A DNA stretch of 64,000 nt from Streptomyces sp. NRRL S-350 (GCF_000719705.1 NZ_JOHO01000005.1:62001-126000), one strand, 5' to 3'. Shown: positions 16,798 through 28,810, counted from the first letter of the stretch. Made by a program: numbers and translations. Notes: a model not told the origin generated them from the letters alone.

Positions 16798-17001
16798 GGC
16801 GCCACTCCCCAGACATGGCAGGCGGCCTGCTCGACACTGGGCAGGTCACGCGACCGGACGACGAGCCGCCCACCGACCCGGCTTTCCGGTGGATCGATGT
16901 TGCCATGGTTACCGGCACGTGTCAGTACCTCGAACGGCTTCCGATCCCGAAAAATGTGGCGCAGGACACAGCCTCCGGCAACGGTCCTCAGGCACGGCCG
17001 A

Positions 17002-17023
17002 GGGCCGCCCCGCAGGACGGCCC
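17002..17023. terminator. Possible terminator after leuA
   Basis: GGGCCG (17002-17007) pairs with CGGCCC (17018-17023) around a 10-base loop. It lies about 23 bases beyond the leuA stop. The stem is short and no T-tract follows, so the call is weak. The rest of 16798-17045 shows no convincing gene. Confidence 0.35.
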
Positions 17024-17045
17024 CGCCGCGTATCACCCGTACGAA

Positions 17046-19064
<2,019 letters not shown>

Positions 19065-19178
19065 ACCCAGCCCCGCGCGCCCCCGAAGTGATCCGGGCTC
19101 CCGTTCCACTCCTTGAGACGTGGACCGGTCACGGCAAAGGTGGTGACAACCGGTCATCGAGGCCTCACCCTGGGCCGC

Positions 19179-20201
19179 ATGACTGCAGCAGTACCGATCT
19201 GCGCGATCGTCCCGCCGTACGTCCTGGACCGCCTCGCCGAGGCCGGTCACGAAGCCGCCGCCCACTCCCGCGTGCTCGACGCCGCGCACCGCGCGGCCCG
19301 CCTCTCCCCGCCCCCGCCGACCGGCAGCGCCCCGGGCCTGAACCGGGTGGTCCACGACGCGGGCCACGGCCAGCGGCTGCCCGGCCGCACCGTGCGCACC
19401 GAGGGCCAGGCCGCCGGCCCGGACGCCTCCGTCAACCACGCCTACGACGGCCTCGGCGCCACGTTCGCGCTCTACGCCGACGCCTTCGGCCGGCACTCGA
19501 TCGACGACCACGACCTGCGGCTGGACGCCAGCGTCCACTACGGCCGCAACTACGACAACGCCTTCTGGAACGGCCACCAGATGGTCTTCGGCGACGGCGA
19601 CGGCGAGATCTTCGGCGACTTCACCGCCTGCATCGACGTCATCGGCCACGAACTCACCCACGGCGTCACCCAGTTCACCGCCGGACTGGACTACCAGGAC
19701 CAGCCCGGCGCGCTCAACGAGTCGGTCTCCGACGTCTTCGGCTCGCTGGTCAAGCAGTACGCCCTGCACCAGGACGCCGCCGACGCCGACTGGCTGATCG
19801 GCGCCGGGCTGCTCGCCCCCGGCGTGCAGGGCGTGGCGCTGCGCTCGATGAAGGCGCCCGGCACCGCCTACGACGACCCCAGGCTCGGCAAGGACCCGCA
19901 GCCCGCGCACATGCGGGACTACGTCCGCACCAGCGACGACAACGGCGGGGTGCACATCAACTCCGGCATCCCCAACCACGCGTTCTACCTGCTGGCCACC
20001 GCCCTCGGCGGCTCGTCCTGGGAGCGCGCCGGGCGGATCTGGTACGACGCGCTGACCGGGCGCGCGCTGACCGCGAACTCCGACTTCACCGCCTTCGCCC
20101 GGGCCACCGTGGCCGCCGCGAAGGCCCGCTACCCCGACCAGCCCTCGATCGCGGACACCGTCACGGCCTCCTGGGCGCAGGTCGGGATCAGCCCGGGGTG
20201 A
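19179..20201 (+). CDS. M4-family (thermolysin/protealysin-like) metalloprotease, 340 aa
   Basis: A zinc endopeptidase. The HExxH site is HELTH near residue 155, the third ligand Glu is in NESVSDVFGSL about 25 residues on, and the catalytic His is in GGVHINSGIPNHAFY near residue 257. There is no signal peptide. The N-terminus holds a short propeptide with IVPPYVLDRLAE, matching the Pro-Pro-Leu-type motif of protealysin-like proteases. That group lacks classical export signals, and members can act inside host or bacterial cells. The next gene, 88 bases on, encodes a matching emfourin inhibitor. ATG 19179 has no strong ribosome site. Confidence 0.92.
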   Translation: MTAAVPICAIVPPYVLDRLAEAGHEAAAHSRVLDAAHRAARLSPPPPTGSAPGLNRVVHDAGHGQRLPGRTVRTEGQAAGPDASVNHAYDGLGATFALYADAFGRHSIDDHDLRLDASVHYGRNYDNAFWNGHQMVFGDGDGEIFGDFTACIDVIGHELTHGVTQFTAGLDYQDQPGALNESVSDVFGSLVKQYALHQDAADADWLIGAGLLAPGVQGVALRSMKAPGTAYDDPRLGKDPQPAHMRDYVRTSDDNGGVHINSGIPNHAFYLLATALGGSSWERAGRIWYDALTGRALTANSDFTAFARATVAAAKARYPDQPSIADTVTASWAQVGISPG

Positions 20202-20289
20202 CGGCCCGGCCGCGGTCGGGACCGGGCGGAAGGGGGCCGAAGGTCACGGTCCGGGAAAAGCCCGGCAAACCCCATCCCCGGGTAGCACC

Positions 20290-20565
20290 ATGGACACCAT
20301 GCGCATCCAGGTGACCCGGACCGGCGGCTTCGCGGGAATCGTCCGCCACGCGGAGCTCGACACCGCCGACCGCACGGACGCCCCGCACGTGCACGCACTC
20401 GCCCGCGAGGCCGTCGCGGGCGGGCTGCGCGCCCCCTCGTACGGGGTGCCGGACGGCTTCCACTACGAGATCACCGTCGACGGCCGGACGGTGCACTGCG
20501 CCGACCCGAAGCTCACCGACTCCCAGCGCGAACTGGTCTCCCTCGTGCTGCGCGAGGGCGCGTAG
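20290..20565 (+). CDS. Emfourin-type inhibitor of the adjacent M4 protease, 91 aa
   Basis: The start MRIQVTRTGGFAGIVRHAELDT, the central PDGFHYEITVDGRTV and the C-terminal LTDSQRELVSLVLREG match the emfourin family, small proteins that bind and block protealysin-like proteases and are encoded next to them. Two in-frame ATGs (20290 and 20299) are possible; MRIQ at 20299 matches the usual family start. It lies 88 bases after the protease gene on the same strand, so they are probably co-expressed and the cell is protected from its own enzyme. Confidence 0.8.
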   Translation: MDTMRIQVTRTGGFAGIVRHAELDTADRTDAPHVHALAREAVAGGLRAPSYGVPDGFHYEITVDGRTVHCADPKLTDSQRELVSLVLREGA

Positions 20566-20709
20566 CGCCGGACCGCGCCGACCGCCGCCCGGAGCCGGGC
20601 GCCGGGCGCTGAGGCCCCCGAGGTCGTCCCGGTGGACGTCGTGGCCGGCACCCGGGCGGTCCGCACCGCGGCACCCTCCTGACGACCCGTGCGGCCGGGC
20701 CGACGAGAC

Positions 20710-20744
20710 GGGCCCGGCCGGACGATCGACGTCCGGCCGGGCCC
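20710..20744. terminator. Terminator between emfourin and era
   Basis: A perfect 14-bp stem (20710-20723 with 20731-20744) encloses a 7-base loop. It lies between convergent genes and can end both transcripts. Confidence 0.85.
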
Positions 20745-20766
20745 TCGGCATTCCCGGTGGTCGGCC

Positions 20767-20822
20767 CTCCCGGGGCGGCCCTCCCGGGGCGGCCCTCCCG
20801 GTGAGGCCCTCCCGGTGAGGCG
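20767..20822. repeat. 14-bp tandem repeat, four copies
   Basis: CTCCCGGGGCGGCC occurs twice and CTCCCGGTGAGGCC twice (20767-20780, 20781-20794, 20795-20808, 20809-20822), just beyond the era stop. It is intergenic. Confidence 0.8.
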
Positions 20823-20831
20823 AACCCTCGG

Positions 20832-21761
20832 TCAGAAGCCCAGCTTGCGCAGCTGCTTGGGGTCGCGCTGCCAGTCCTTGGCGACCTTGACGTGCAGGTC
20901 CAGGTAGACGGGCGTGCCGAGCAGCGCCTCGATGTGCTTGCGGGCGGTGGTGCCGACGTGCTTGAGCCGCGAGCCCTTGGCGCCGATCACGATCGCCTTC
21001 TGGCTCTGGCGCTCGATGTAGACGTTGGCGTGGATGTCCAGCAGCGGGCGGTCGGCCGGGCGGCCCTCGCGCGGGAGCATCTCCTCGACGACGACGGCCA
21101 GTGAGTGCGGCAGTTCGTCGCGCACGCCCTCCAGGGCGGCCTCGCGGATGAGTTCGGCGACCATGATCTGCTCGGGCTCGTCGGTGAGGTCGCCGTCGGG
21201 GTAGAGCTGGTCGCCCTCCGGCAGCAGCTTGGTGAGCAGGTCGGCGGCCAGCTCGACCTGCTTGTCGCCGACCGCGGAGACCGGGATGATCTCGGCCCAC
21301 TCGAAGCCCAGCTCGACGCCGAGCTGCTGGACGGCGATCAGCTGCTCGGCCAGGCGCTTGGAGTCGACCAGGTCGGTCTTGGTGACGACGGCGACCTTCG
21401 GGGTCTTCTTGATCCCGGCGATCTCCTTGGCGATGAACTTGTCGCCGGGGCCGATCTTCTGGTCGGCGGGCAGGCAGAAGCCGATCACGTCGACCTCCGC
21501 CCAGGTGGTGCGGACGAGGTCGTTGAGGCGCTCGCCGAGCAGGGTGCGCGGCTTGTGCAGGCCGGGGGTGTCGACCAGGACGAGCTGGGCGTTCGGACGG
21601 TGCACGATGCCGCGCACGGTGTGCCGGGTGGTCTGCGGTCGGTCGGAGGTGATCGCGACCTTCGTCCCCACCAGGGCGTTGGTCAGGGTCGACTTGCCCG
21701 CGTTGGGCCGGCCGACGAAGCACGCGAACCCGGAGCGGTACGAGGAGGAAGGGGCATTCAT
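20832..21761 (-). CDS. era: GTPase Era, 309 aa
   Basis: Era binds the 3' end of 16S rRNA and helps 30S assembly. The G domain shows GRPNAGKST (G1), SDRPQTTRHT (G2), DTPG (G3), TKTD (G4) and a VSAVG G5. The C-terminal KH domain has EEMLPREGR and KAIVIGAKGSRLKHVGTTAR. Start: ATG 21761 (MNAPS); the in-frame ATG 21770 is only two to three bases from its ribosome site. It follows a small membrane protein and the cytidine deaminase-like gene on the same strand. Confidence 0.95.
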   Translation of the reverse strand: MNAPSSSYRSGFACFVGRPNAGKSTLTNALVGTKVAITSDRPQTTRHTVRGIVHRPNAQLVLVDTPGLHKPRTLLGERLNDLVRTTWAEVDVIGFCLPADQKIGPGDKFIAKEIAGIKKTPKVAVVTKTDLVDSKRLAEQLIAVQQLGVELGFEWAEIIPVSAVGDKQVELAADLLTKLLPEGDQLYPDGDLTDEPEQIMVAELIREAALEGVRDELPHSLAVVVEEMLPREGRPADRPLLDIHANVYIERQSQKAIVIGAKGSRLKHVGTTARKHIEALLGTPVYLDLHVKVAKDWQRDPKQLRKLGF

Positions 21762-21819
21762 GGGCCCCATTCTCCCTGATCACCGGAGCTCCGCCGTCCG
21801 GGGTGGCCCGCGGGCGCGC

Positions 21820-21987
21820 TCAGCCCTGTTTCCCGCCCTTGCCGTTCCCGGGAACCAGCGACACCACCACCAGCACCAGCAGGAACCCCAGCGAGCCCCA
21901 GAGCCAGAACGGCGAACCGGTCTCCTGCCACTTGCCCAGCCCCATCACGAACAACAGCAGCCCGGCGAAGAACGCCACCGCCCCCAT
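21820..21987 (-). CDS. Small two-span membrane protein, 55 aa
   Basis: Two hydrophobic helices (VAFFAGLLLFVMGLG and FWLWGSLGFLLVLVVVSLV) are joined by KWQETGSP; the tail is basic (GNGKGGKQG). GAGGGGGCTGGGGGC just upstream of the ATG gives a ribosome site. I do not know the family; position between the deaminase-like gene and era on one strand suggests the same transcript. Confidence 0.65.
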   Translation of the reverse strand: MGAVAFFAGLLLFVMGLGKWQETGSPFWLWGSLGFLLVLVVVSLVPGNGKGGKQG

Positions 21988-22195
21988 GCCCCCAGCCCCC
22001 TCACCGCGTCCACGCGCCCCCGCCCGCTCCCCCGGTGAGATTATCCGCAGAAGCCCTGGGGTCACCATGCCGGGCCGCCCCACCCGTGCGAGCCCGCGCC
22101 GCCCGTGCGAACCCGAGCCGCCCTGCGACCGCGCCGCTCCTGGACGCACCCGTGGAAGCCCCCGTCGAAGCCCCGGCGAGGGCCCCGGCAGCCCC

Positions 22196-22549
22196 TCAGC
22201 GCGCCTCGACGGACACCCGCGGCGTCCCGTCCGGCCCGGCCAGCAGCACCGGGGTCCCGGGGCCGCCCAGGTCCCGCACGGCCGCCAGGTCCGCCGCGGC
22301 CGGCTGCTCCGCCTCGCTCACCACGGCCGCCGCCTCCAGCGACTTGGCGCCGCTGGCCACCGCCATCGCCACCGCCGTCTGCAGCGCGCTCAGCCGCAGC
22401 GACTCCAGCGCGACCGTCCCGGCCACGTAGGTGCGGCCGGTCTCGTCACGCACCGCGGCCCCCTCGGGGACGCCGTTGCGGGCGCGGACCGAGCGGGCCA
22501 GGGTGATGATCTTCTTGTCTTCGGGGTCCAGCTCGACGATGTCACTCAT
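22196..22549 (-). CDS. Cytidine deaminase-fold protein without zinc-site residues, 117 aa
   Basis: Size and order of features follow homotetrameric cytidine deaminases: LARSVRARNGVPEGAAVRDETGRTYVAGTVALESLRLSALQTAVAMAVASGAK is the usual N-terminal half (in separate pieces: AAVRDETGRTYVAGTV, then LSALQTAVAMAVASG). In an active enzyme the second helix starts with Cys-Ala-Glu and a later PCxxC supplies two more zinc ligands. Here the first position reads ALQ and no PCxxC follows. The protein is therefore expected to lack deaminase activity and may bind a nucleoside or act structurally. ATG 22549 is the best start. Confidence 0.65.
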   Translation of the reverse strand: MSDIVELDPEDKKIITLARSVRARNGVPEGAAVRDETGRTYVAGTVALESLRLSALQTAVAMAVASGAKSLEAAAVVSEAEQPAAADLAAVRDLGGPGTPVLLAGPDGTPRVSVEAR

Positions 22550-22577
22550 GCCGCCGAGCATAGGCACCCCCCGCGGA

Positions 22578-23123
22578 TCAGTGGCCGACCGGGTGCGTCC
22601 GGCCGGGGTTCGGGTTGATGACCTTGACGAAGGTCTTCGGCCCCGAGGGCAGCGCCTCCTCGCGCCCGACGCGCTCGCGCCAGAACGGGTTGTCGTGCGG
22701 CAGGTGGCTGCTCACCCGGCCGTACATGCCGAAGGTCGTCAGGACGACCCCGAACACGAACGCGAACAGCACGTTCGACATCCGGAAGTTGAGGATGTTG
22801 GCGTCCGGGCGCCCGAGCACCGTCAGACCGTAGAAACCGGACAGCACGAACAGCACGCCCACCACCATGTTGAGGTTGGACGCGAAGTTCCCGCCGATCA
22901 CCGCCCCGACCACCAGGACCGCGCCCACCACGATGGACAGGATGCTCAGCGCGCCGTCGGTCGACAACCCGGCGACCCGGTCACCGTGGGTGGACAGGAA
23001 GCCGGAGTGGTTCGCCAGCCCCAGGCACCCGAACACGATCAGGAAGATCCCCCCGAGCCCCGCCCCGATCCGCCACACCAGGGCGAGCCGGTTGTCGACG
23101 GGCAGTTCGTCTTGCAGCTTCAT
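22578..23123 (-). CDS. DUF4383-like membrane protein, 181 aa
   Basis: Four hydrophobic segments (IGAGLGGIFLIVFGCLGLA, ALSILSIVVGAVLVVGAVIG, LNMVVGVLFVLSGFYGLTVLG, NVLFAFVFGVVLTTFGMYG) with short loops and a hydrophilic tail ending in NPFWRERVGREE. This matches the DUF4383 actinobacterial membrane family. The ATG has GGAGG five to six bases upstream. The function of the family is unknown. Confidence 0.75.
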   Translation of the reverse strand: MKLQDELPVDNRLALVWRIGAGLGGIFLIVFGCLGLANHSGFLSTHGDRVAGLSTDGALSILSIVVGAVLVVGAVIGGNFASNLNMVVGVLFVLSGFYGLTVLGRPDANILNFRMSNVLFAFVFGVVLTTFGMYGRVSSHLPHDNPFWRERVGREEALPSGPKTFVKVINPNPGRTHPVGH

Positions 23124-23149
23124 GGCGACCTCCAGAACCCGGCCACGGC

Positions 23150-23395
23150 CTAGCTGTACGGATGGCTCCCCTGCATGTGCGGCACCTCGTGCATGTAGAG
23201 CGAGCCGCACTGCTGGCAGCAGCGCAGTCCGGTGCCCCACTCCTGCTCGGGCCGCGTCTCGGAGTCCTCGGACATGGTGCGGCCGCAGAGCGCCACCGCC
23301 AGGTTCTCGTCCCGCACCACGTGCCAGGACTTGACTCCGCCGGCCGCCCCCTTCGGGCCGTATTCCGCGCGCAGTTTGTGCGTCATGCCCTCCAT
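23150..23395 (-). CDS. Small Cys-rich protein, probably metal-binding, 81 aa
   Basis: The protein has LRAEYGPKGAAGGVKSWHVV, CGRTM and then LRCCQQCGSLYMHEVPHMQG. The pattern of Cys and His near the end looks like a small zinc-binding module. I do not recognise a named family. Start is uncertain: ATG 23395 or ATG 23386 (in frame); neither has a clear ribosome site at good spacing. Confidence 0.6.
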   Translation of the reverse strand: MEGMTHKLRAEYGPKGAAGGVKSWHVVRDENLAVALCGRTMSEDSETRPEQEWGTGLRCCQQCGSLYMHEVPHMQGSHPYS

Positions 23396-23419
23396 GGTCG
23401 CTCGGCGGCCGCCCACCCG

Positions 23420-24745
23420 CTACTCGCCCGGGCCGTCCCCGGGGTCGTCGGCCCCGCGCACCGGGGCGGCGACCATCGAGCCGATCCGGTTGCGGCGCCC
23501 GGCCGAGGACTCGGCCGTCAGCAGGATGCCGGTCAGGCCGTCCCCGGCCGGCTCCGGCAGCGGGATCTCGCAGGCGGAGCCGGGGATCGGCACCCGGCCC
23601 AGGTGCTTGGCCAGCAGGCCGCCGACGGTCTCGACGTCCTCGTCCTCCAGCTCGATGCCGAACAGCTCGCCCAGGTCCTCCACCAGCAGCCGGGCGGTGA
23701 TCCGGTACGAGCCGTCGCCGAGGTCCTCGACCGGCGCGATCTCCCGGTCGTACTCGTCGGTGATCTCGCCGACGATCTCCTCCAGGACGTCCTCGATGGT
23801 CACCAGGCCGGCCGTGCCGCCGTACTCGTCGATCACGATCGCCACGTGCGAGCGGCGCTGCTGCATCTCGCGCAGCAGGTCGCCGGCCGGCTTGGAGTCC
23901 GGGACGAACACCGCCGGGCGCATCACCGCGCCGACCTCCTCGGACTCCGCCTCCCGGTTGATGTGGGTGCGGCGCACCAGGTCCTTGAGGTAGACGATGC
24001 CGACCACGTCGTCCTCGTTGTCGCCGACCACCGGGATCCGCGAGAAGCCCGAGCGCAGCGCCAGGGTGAGCGCCTGGCGGACGGTCTTGTGCCGCTCGAT
24101 CATCACCAGGTCGGTGCGCGGCACCATCACCTCGCGCACGATGGTGTCGCCCAGCTCGAAGACCGAGTGCACCATCCGGCGCTCCTCGTCCTCGATCAGG
24201 TCGTCCTTCTCGGCGAGGTCCACCAGGGCCCGCAGCTCCGCCTCGGAGGCGAACGGCCCCTCGCGGTAGCCCTTGCCCGGGGTCAGCGCGTTGCCGAGCA
24301 GGATCAGCAGCCGCGGGATCGGGCCGAGCACCGCGGCCAGCGGCAGCAGCACGAAGGAGGCCGCCGTCGCCGTGGTCAGCGGGTGCTGGCGCCCGATCGT
24401 GCGCGGCGAGACCCCCACCGCGACGAACGACACCAGCACCATCACGCCGAACGCCAGCAGGACGGCCTGCCAGATCGGGGTCACGTTGCGCACGCACACC
24501 ACGGTGACCAGGACGGCCGCCGCCATCTCGCTGGCGACCCGGATCAGGGTCGCCAGGTTGAGGTAGCGGATCGGGTCGGCGGCGAGGGTCAGCAGCCGCG
24601 CCGAGCCGCGCCGCCCGACCCGCACGGCCTCCTCCGCCCGGAACCGGGAGACCCGGGAGATGCCCGCTTCGGCGCACGCGGCCAGCCAGCCGAGGACGAC
24701 GAGCAGCACGGCGCCCAGGATGAAGCTCGTACTCTCACCACTCAC
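23420..24745 (-). CDS. HlyC/CorC (CNNM) family membrane protein with CBS pair, 441 aa
   Basis: A DUF21/CNNM membrane domain of about four helices (residues 1-150) is followed by two CBS domains (VREVMVPRTDLVMIERHKTV; VGAVMRPAVFVPDSKPAGDLLREMQQRRSHVAIVIDEYGG, given here in parts) and a C-terminal CorC_HlyC domain (YRITARLLVEDLGELFGIELE). Family members are linked to magnesium or cobalt efflux. The start is GTG 24745, 20 bases beyond the ybeY stop at 24765. The ybeY-CNNM order is common in actinobacteria. Confidence 0.9.
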   Translation of the reverse strand: MSGESTSFILGAVLLVVLGWLAACAEAGISRVSRFRAEEAVRVGRRGSARLLTLAADPIRYLNLATLIRVASEMAAAVLVTVVCVRNVTPIWQAVLLAFGVMVLVSFVAVGVSPRTIGRQHPLTTATAASFVLLPLAAVLGPIPRLLILLGNALTPGKGYREGPFASEAELRALVDLAEKDDLIEDEERRMVHSVFELGDTIVREVMVPRTDLVMIERHKTVRQALTLALRSGFSRIPVVGDNEDDVVGIVYLKDLVRRTHINREAESEEVGAVMRPAVFVPDSKPAGDLLREMQQRRSHVAIVIDEYGGTAGLVTIEDVLEEIVGEITDEYDREIAPVEDLGDGSYRITARLLVEDLGELFGIELEDEDVETVGGLLAKHLGRVPIPGSACEIPLPEPAGDGLTGILLTAESSAGRRNRIGSMVAAPVRGADDPGDGPGE

Positions 24746-24764
24746 AGGGGTTCGGGCTCCGCGC

Positions 24765-25259
24765 TCAGTGGGTGGTGGGGGCCGGGGAGATGCCGCCGAG
24801 GCCGCGGCCCGCCCGCCAGTCGTCCAGGATGCGCTTCTGGAGGGCGAACATCTCCTCCTCCTCCTCGGGCTCCTCGTGGTCGTAGCCGAGGACGTGCAGC
24901 ACGCCGTGCACGGTGAGCAGCTGCAGTTCCTCGTCCATCGAGTGCTTCGAGGGGGCCGCCTTGCCCTGCTGCTCGGCGACCTCGGGGCAGAGCACGATGT
25001 CGCCGAGCAGGCCCTGCGGCAGTTCCTCGCCGTCCTTGCCGGGACGCAGCTCGTCCATCGGGAAGGACATCACGTCCGTCGGCCCGGGCAGGTCCATCCA
25101 CTGGATGTGCAGCTCCTCCATCGCCGCTGCGTCCACCAGGATCACGGACAGTTCGGACTGCGGGTGGATCCGCATCTTGTCCAGGGCGAAGCGGGCGACG
25201 TCGAGGATGGATTCCTCATCGGCGTCCCAACCGGACTCGTTGGCGATGTCGATCGACAT
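24765..25259 (-). CDS. ybeY: Endoribonuclease YbeY, 164 aa
   Basis: A zinc-dependent RNase that matures 16S rRNA 3' ends and takes part in ribosome quality control. The metal motif is [13 protein letters not shown] near residue 117, and [10 protein letters not shown] is the preceding conserved stretch. Length is normal. The ATG at 25259 lies 14 bases after the phoH stop, so it belongs to the same operon as phoH. Confidence 0.95.
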   Translation of the reverse strand: MSIDIANESGWDADEESILDVARFALDKMRIHPQSELSVILVDAAAMEELHIQWMDLPGPTDVMSFPMDELRPGKDGEELPQGLLGDIVLCPEVAEQQGKAAPSKHSMDEELQLLTVHGVLHVLGYDHEEPEEEEEMFALQKRILDDWRAGRGLGGISPAPTTH

Positions 25260-25273
25260 GACGGGCTGTGTGC

Positions 25274-26407
<1,134 letters not shown>

Positions 26408-26631
26408 AGGTCGGCGCTGGGGCCTGCCTCATCCCATCCGTGGTGTCGTGTGCCGCGCGGTCTCCGGGGCACCAGGGTACGCCGCGAGCGTGATCGCTGC
26501 GGCGGGCGGCGGGGCCGCACCCGTCGATGCTGCGGCAGTTCGGGGCACGGCGCGAGCCCTTTTTCCGTCCGCGCGCTCCGCCGCCGCCCGCCGCACCCGG
26601 CCGCCCTCCCCCGTGCTCCGCCGTCCGCCGG

Positions 26632-27555
26632 TCACGGCCGGCGGCGGGCGGGCACGGGCACCCGGGCGAGGTCGGCGGCCAGCACCAGCTCGCCGTCGAA
26701 GTGCTTGCGGGCGTCGGCCAGGTGCTGGCCCAGGTCCGGGTAGCGCTGCGAGAAGTGGGTCAGCACCAGGGTGCGCACCCCGGCCTCGGCGGCAGCCTTG
26801 GCCGCCTGCCCGGCGGTGAGGTGGCCGTGCTCCTCGGCGAGGCGGGCGTCGGCGTCGGCGAAGGTGGCCTCGACCACCAGCAGGTCCGCGCCCTCGGCGA
26901 GGGCGTACACGCCCTCGCACAGCCGGGTGTCCATCACGAAGGCGAACCGCTGTCCCGGCCTGGGCTCGCTGACCTCCTCCAGGGTGACCCGGCGGCCGTG
27001 CGCCTCGATCGCGCCCTCGTGCTGCAGCCGGCCCACCGCCGGACCGGAGACGCCGAGCGCGGCGAGCCGTTCGGGCACCAGGCTGCGGCCGTCCGGCTCG
27101 GACAGCCGGTATCCGAAGGACTCCACGGGGTGGTCCAGGCGCACGGCGTCCAGCGCGAAGCGGGCGCCGGGCGCGGGCAGCGGGCCCGGCCCGTCGATCG
27201 GCCGGGGCCGCAGCACGGCCGTCTCGTGGTAGGCGGTGGCGTGCCGCAGCCGCTCGAAGTAGACCTCGCCGGAGGCCGGGAAGTAGACGTCCACCGGGTG
27301 CGGGACGCGGTCCAGGTTGATCCGCTGGATCACCCCGGCCAGGCCCAGGCAGTGGTCGCCGTGGAAGTGGGTGACCGCGATCCGGGTGATCTGGGTGGCC
27401 GTGACCCCAGCCTGCAGCATCTGGCGCTGGGTGCCCTCGCCGGGGTCGAACAGCAGGCCCTCGCCGTCCCACCGCAGCAGGTAGCCGTTGTGGTTGCGGT
27501 GCCGGGTGGGCACCTGGCTGGCGGTGCCGAGGACGACGAGTTCGCGCTGGGACAC
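26632..27555 (-). CDS. rnz: Ribonuclease Z, 307 aa
   Basis: It removes the 3' trailer from tRNA precursors. The metallo-beta-lactamase zinc site is HFHGDH near residue 63, and the flanking [14 protein letters not shown] and [11 protein letters not shown] are typical. Later ligands are seen in FVMDTR (Asp) and LTHFSQRYP (His). The insertion [15 protein letters not shown] is the flexible-arm region. GTG 27555 lies six bases after the HIT gene stop, indicating an operon. Confidence 0.92.
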   Translation of the reverse strand: MSQRELVVLGTASQVPTRHRNHNGYLLRWDGEGLLFDPGEGTQRQMLQAGVTATQITRIAVTHFHGDHCLGLAGVIQRINLDRVPHPVDVYFPASGEVYFERLRHATAYHETAVLRPRPIDGPGPLPAPGARFALDAVRLDHPVESFGYRLSEPDGRSLVPERLAALGVSGPAVGRLQHEGAIEAHGRRVTLEEVSEPRPGQRFAFVMDTRLCEGVYALAEGADLLVVEATFADADARLAEEHGHLTAGQAAKAAAEAGVRTLVLTHFSQRYPDLGQHLADARKHFDGELVLAADLARVPVPARRRP

Positions 27556-27561
27556 CTGGGA

Positions 27562-27915
27562 TCAGACCATGCTCTCGGTCATGCGGGTGCCGCCGAGCAC
27601 GTGGACGTGCGCGTGGAAGACGGTCTGCCCGGCGCCCGCACCGGTGTTGAAGATCAGCCGGTAGTCCGCGATGCCCTCGTCCTCGGCCACCCGGCCCGCC
27701 TCGGCGAGCAGCTCGCCGGCGATCTCCGGCTCGGCGGCGGCCAGCGCGGCGGCGTTCGGGTAGTGGACGTGCGGGATGACCAGGACGTGCACGGGGGCCT
27801 TCGGGGCGATGTCGCGGAAGGCGAGGGTGCGCTCGGTCTTGCGCACCACCGTCGCCGGGATCTCGCCCGCCACGATCTTGCAGAACAGGCAGTCGGACTG
27901 CGGCTCGCCGGCCAT
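27562..27915 (-). CDS. HIT-family nucleotide-binding protein, 117 aa
   Basis: The histidine triad is HAHVHVLGG near residue 99; CLFCKIVAGEIPATVV opens the protein as in Hint-type members. These hydrolyse nucleoside phosphoramidates such as AMP-lysine. It lies between rnz (six bases) and the RDD protein (48 bases) on the same strand. Confidence 0.92.
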   Translation of the reverse strand: MAGEPQSDCLFCKIVAGEIPATVVRKTERTLAFRDIAPKAPVHVLVIPHVHYPNAAALAAAEPEIAGELLAEAGRVAEDEGIADYRLIFNTGAGAGQTVFHAHVHVLGGTRMTESMV

Positions 27916-27963
27916 CGGATTCTCCTCGTGATCGGTGGGGCGGTGGGGCGGTACGGGCGCAGC

Positions 27964-28692
27964 CTAGCCGAGCCCGGCCACGGCCTGCCGGTACTCCCGC
28001 AGGTGCTTCCAGCGCACCGCGCGCATGCCGACGAAGTCGCCGTCGTCCAGGTCGAAGTCCTCGGAGAGGAACGCCACCGCGAGGAAGACGAAGCCGAGCA
28101 GCCAGCGCCTGGTGAGCCGCCAGGTGTTCGGGCGCATCACGCGCTTGGTGCGCACCACCCGCATCGCCATGATCCCCTTGCCGACGCTGAAGCCGACGAG
28201 GCGGGCGAGCACCACCTGGTTGAGGAAGGACGCGAGGAGGCCGACCCCGACCAGTGCCACGAAGTACGGCACCACCGGGCCGCCGCTGGTGTGCGCCGTG
28301 TGGCCGGCCGCGTGCGACACCGTCTTCGGACGGTCGGCGGCGATGGCGGCGGCGAAGCCGAGGCCGACGGCGAGGCAGAAGTCGAGCACGATCGCCAGGA
28401 AGCGCCGGCCGCCGCCCGCCTCCTTGGGGCAGGGCGGCAGCGCCGCGGCGGGCCGCGGGTGCGGCTGCACCGGGTAGGGGTTCGGGTAAGGCTGCGGCTG
28501 CGGCTGGCCGTACCCGCCGTACTGCTGCCCGCCGTGCTCCTGCTGCGGATACGGCTGCGGCGCGGGTGCGTACCCCTGCTGCGGCTGCGGCGCGTACCCC
28601 TGCGGTGCGTACCCCTGCGGCGGGTACGGCTGCGCCTGCGGCTGTGCGTAAGGGTTCTGGCCGTACTGCGGCGGCGGATAGCCCTGCGCCAT
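27964..28692 (-). CDS. RDD family membrane protein with Pro/Gln/Tyr-rich head, 242 aa
   Basis: About 85 residues of Tyr-, Pro-, Gln- and Gly-rich low complexity (repeats of PQGYAP) precede an RDD domain with three to four hydrophobic segments (FLAIVLDFCLAVGLGFAA, VPYFVALVGVGLLASFL, VGFSVGKGIMAMRVVR, WLLGFVFLAVAFL). RDD proteins are often transport- or channel-associated. The Pro/Tyr head is common in streptomycete membrane proteins. The ATG at 28692 is clear. Confidence 0.85.
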   Translation of the reverse strand: MAQGYPPPQYGQNPYAQPQAQPYPPQGYAPQGYAPQPQQGYAPAPQPYPQQEHGGQQYGGYGQPQPQPYPNPYPVQPHPRPAAALPPCPKEAGGGRRFLAIVLDFCLAVGLGFAAAIAADRPKTVSHAAGHTAHTSGGPVVPYFVALVGVGLLASFLNQVVLARLVGFSVGKGIMAMRVVRTKRVMRPNTWRLTRRWLLGFVFLAVAFLSEDFDLDDGDFVGMRAVRWKHLREYRQAVAGLG

Positions 28693-28758
28693 GTGCTCCC
28701 CCGTGAGCTGTCGGTCGAATTCGCGATCAAGAACAGCCCCGCATCCTACTCACCGGTC

Positions 28759-28793
28759 GGAGCGGGAAGTCGGCCCGTCCGACTTCCCGCTCC
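28759..28793. terminator. Terminator after the tricorn protease gene
   Basis: A perfect 15-bp stem (28759-28773 with 28779-28793) with a 5-base loop. It lies between the tricorn stop at 28811 and the RDD gene start at 28692 on the same strand. Confidence 0.88.
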
Positions 28794-28810
28794 GATCCGG
28801 GGGGCGCCCG

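Noticed and set aside
16794..17036. 80-codon leftward frame between leuA and the TerB gene
   Set aside because: It has no ribosome site, overlaps the start of the TerB gene in another frame and has no recognisable motif.
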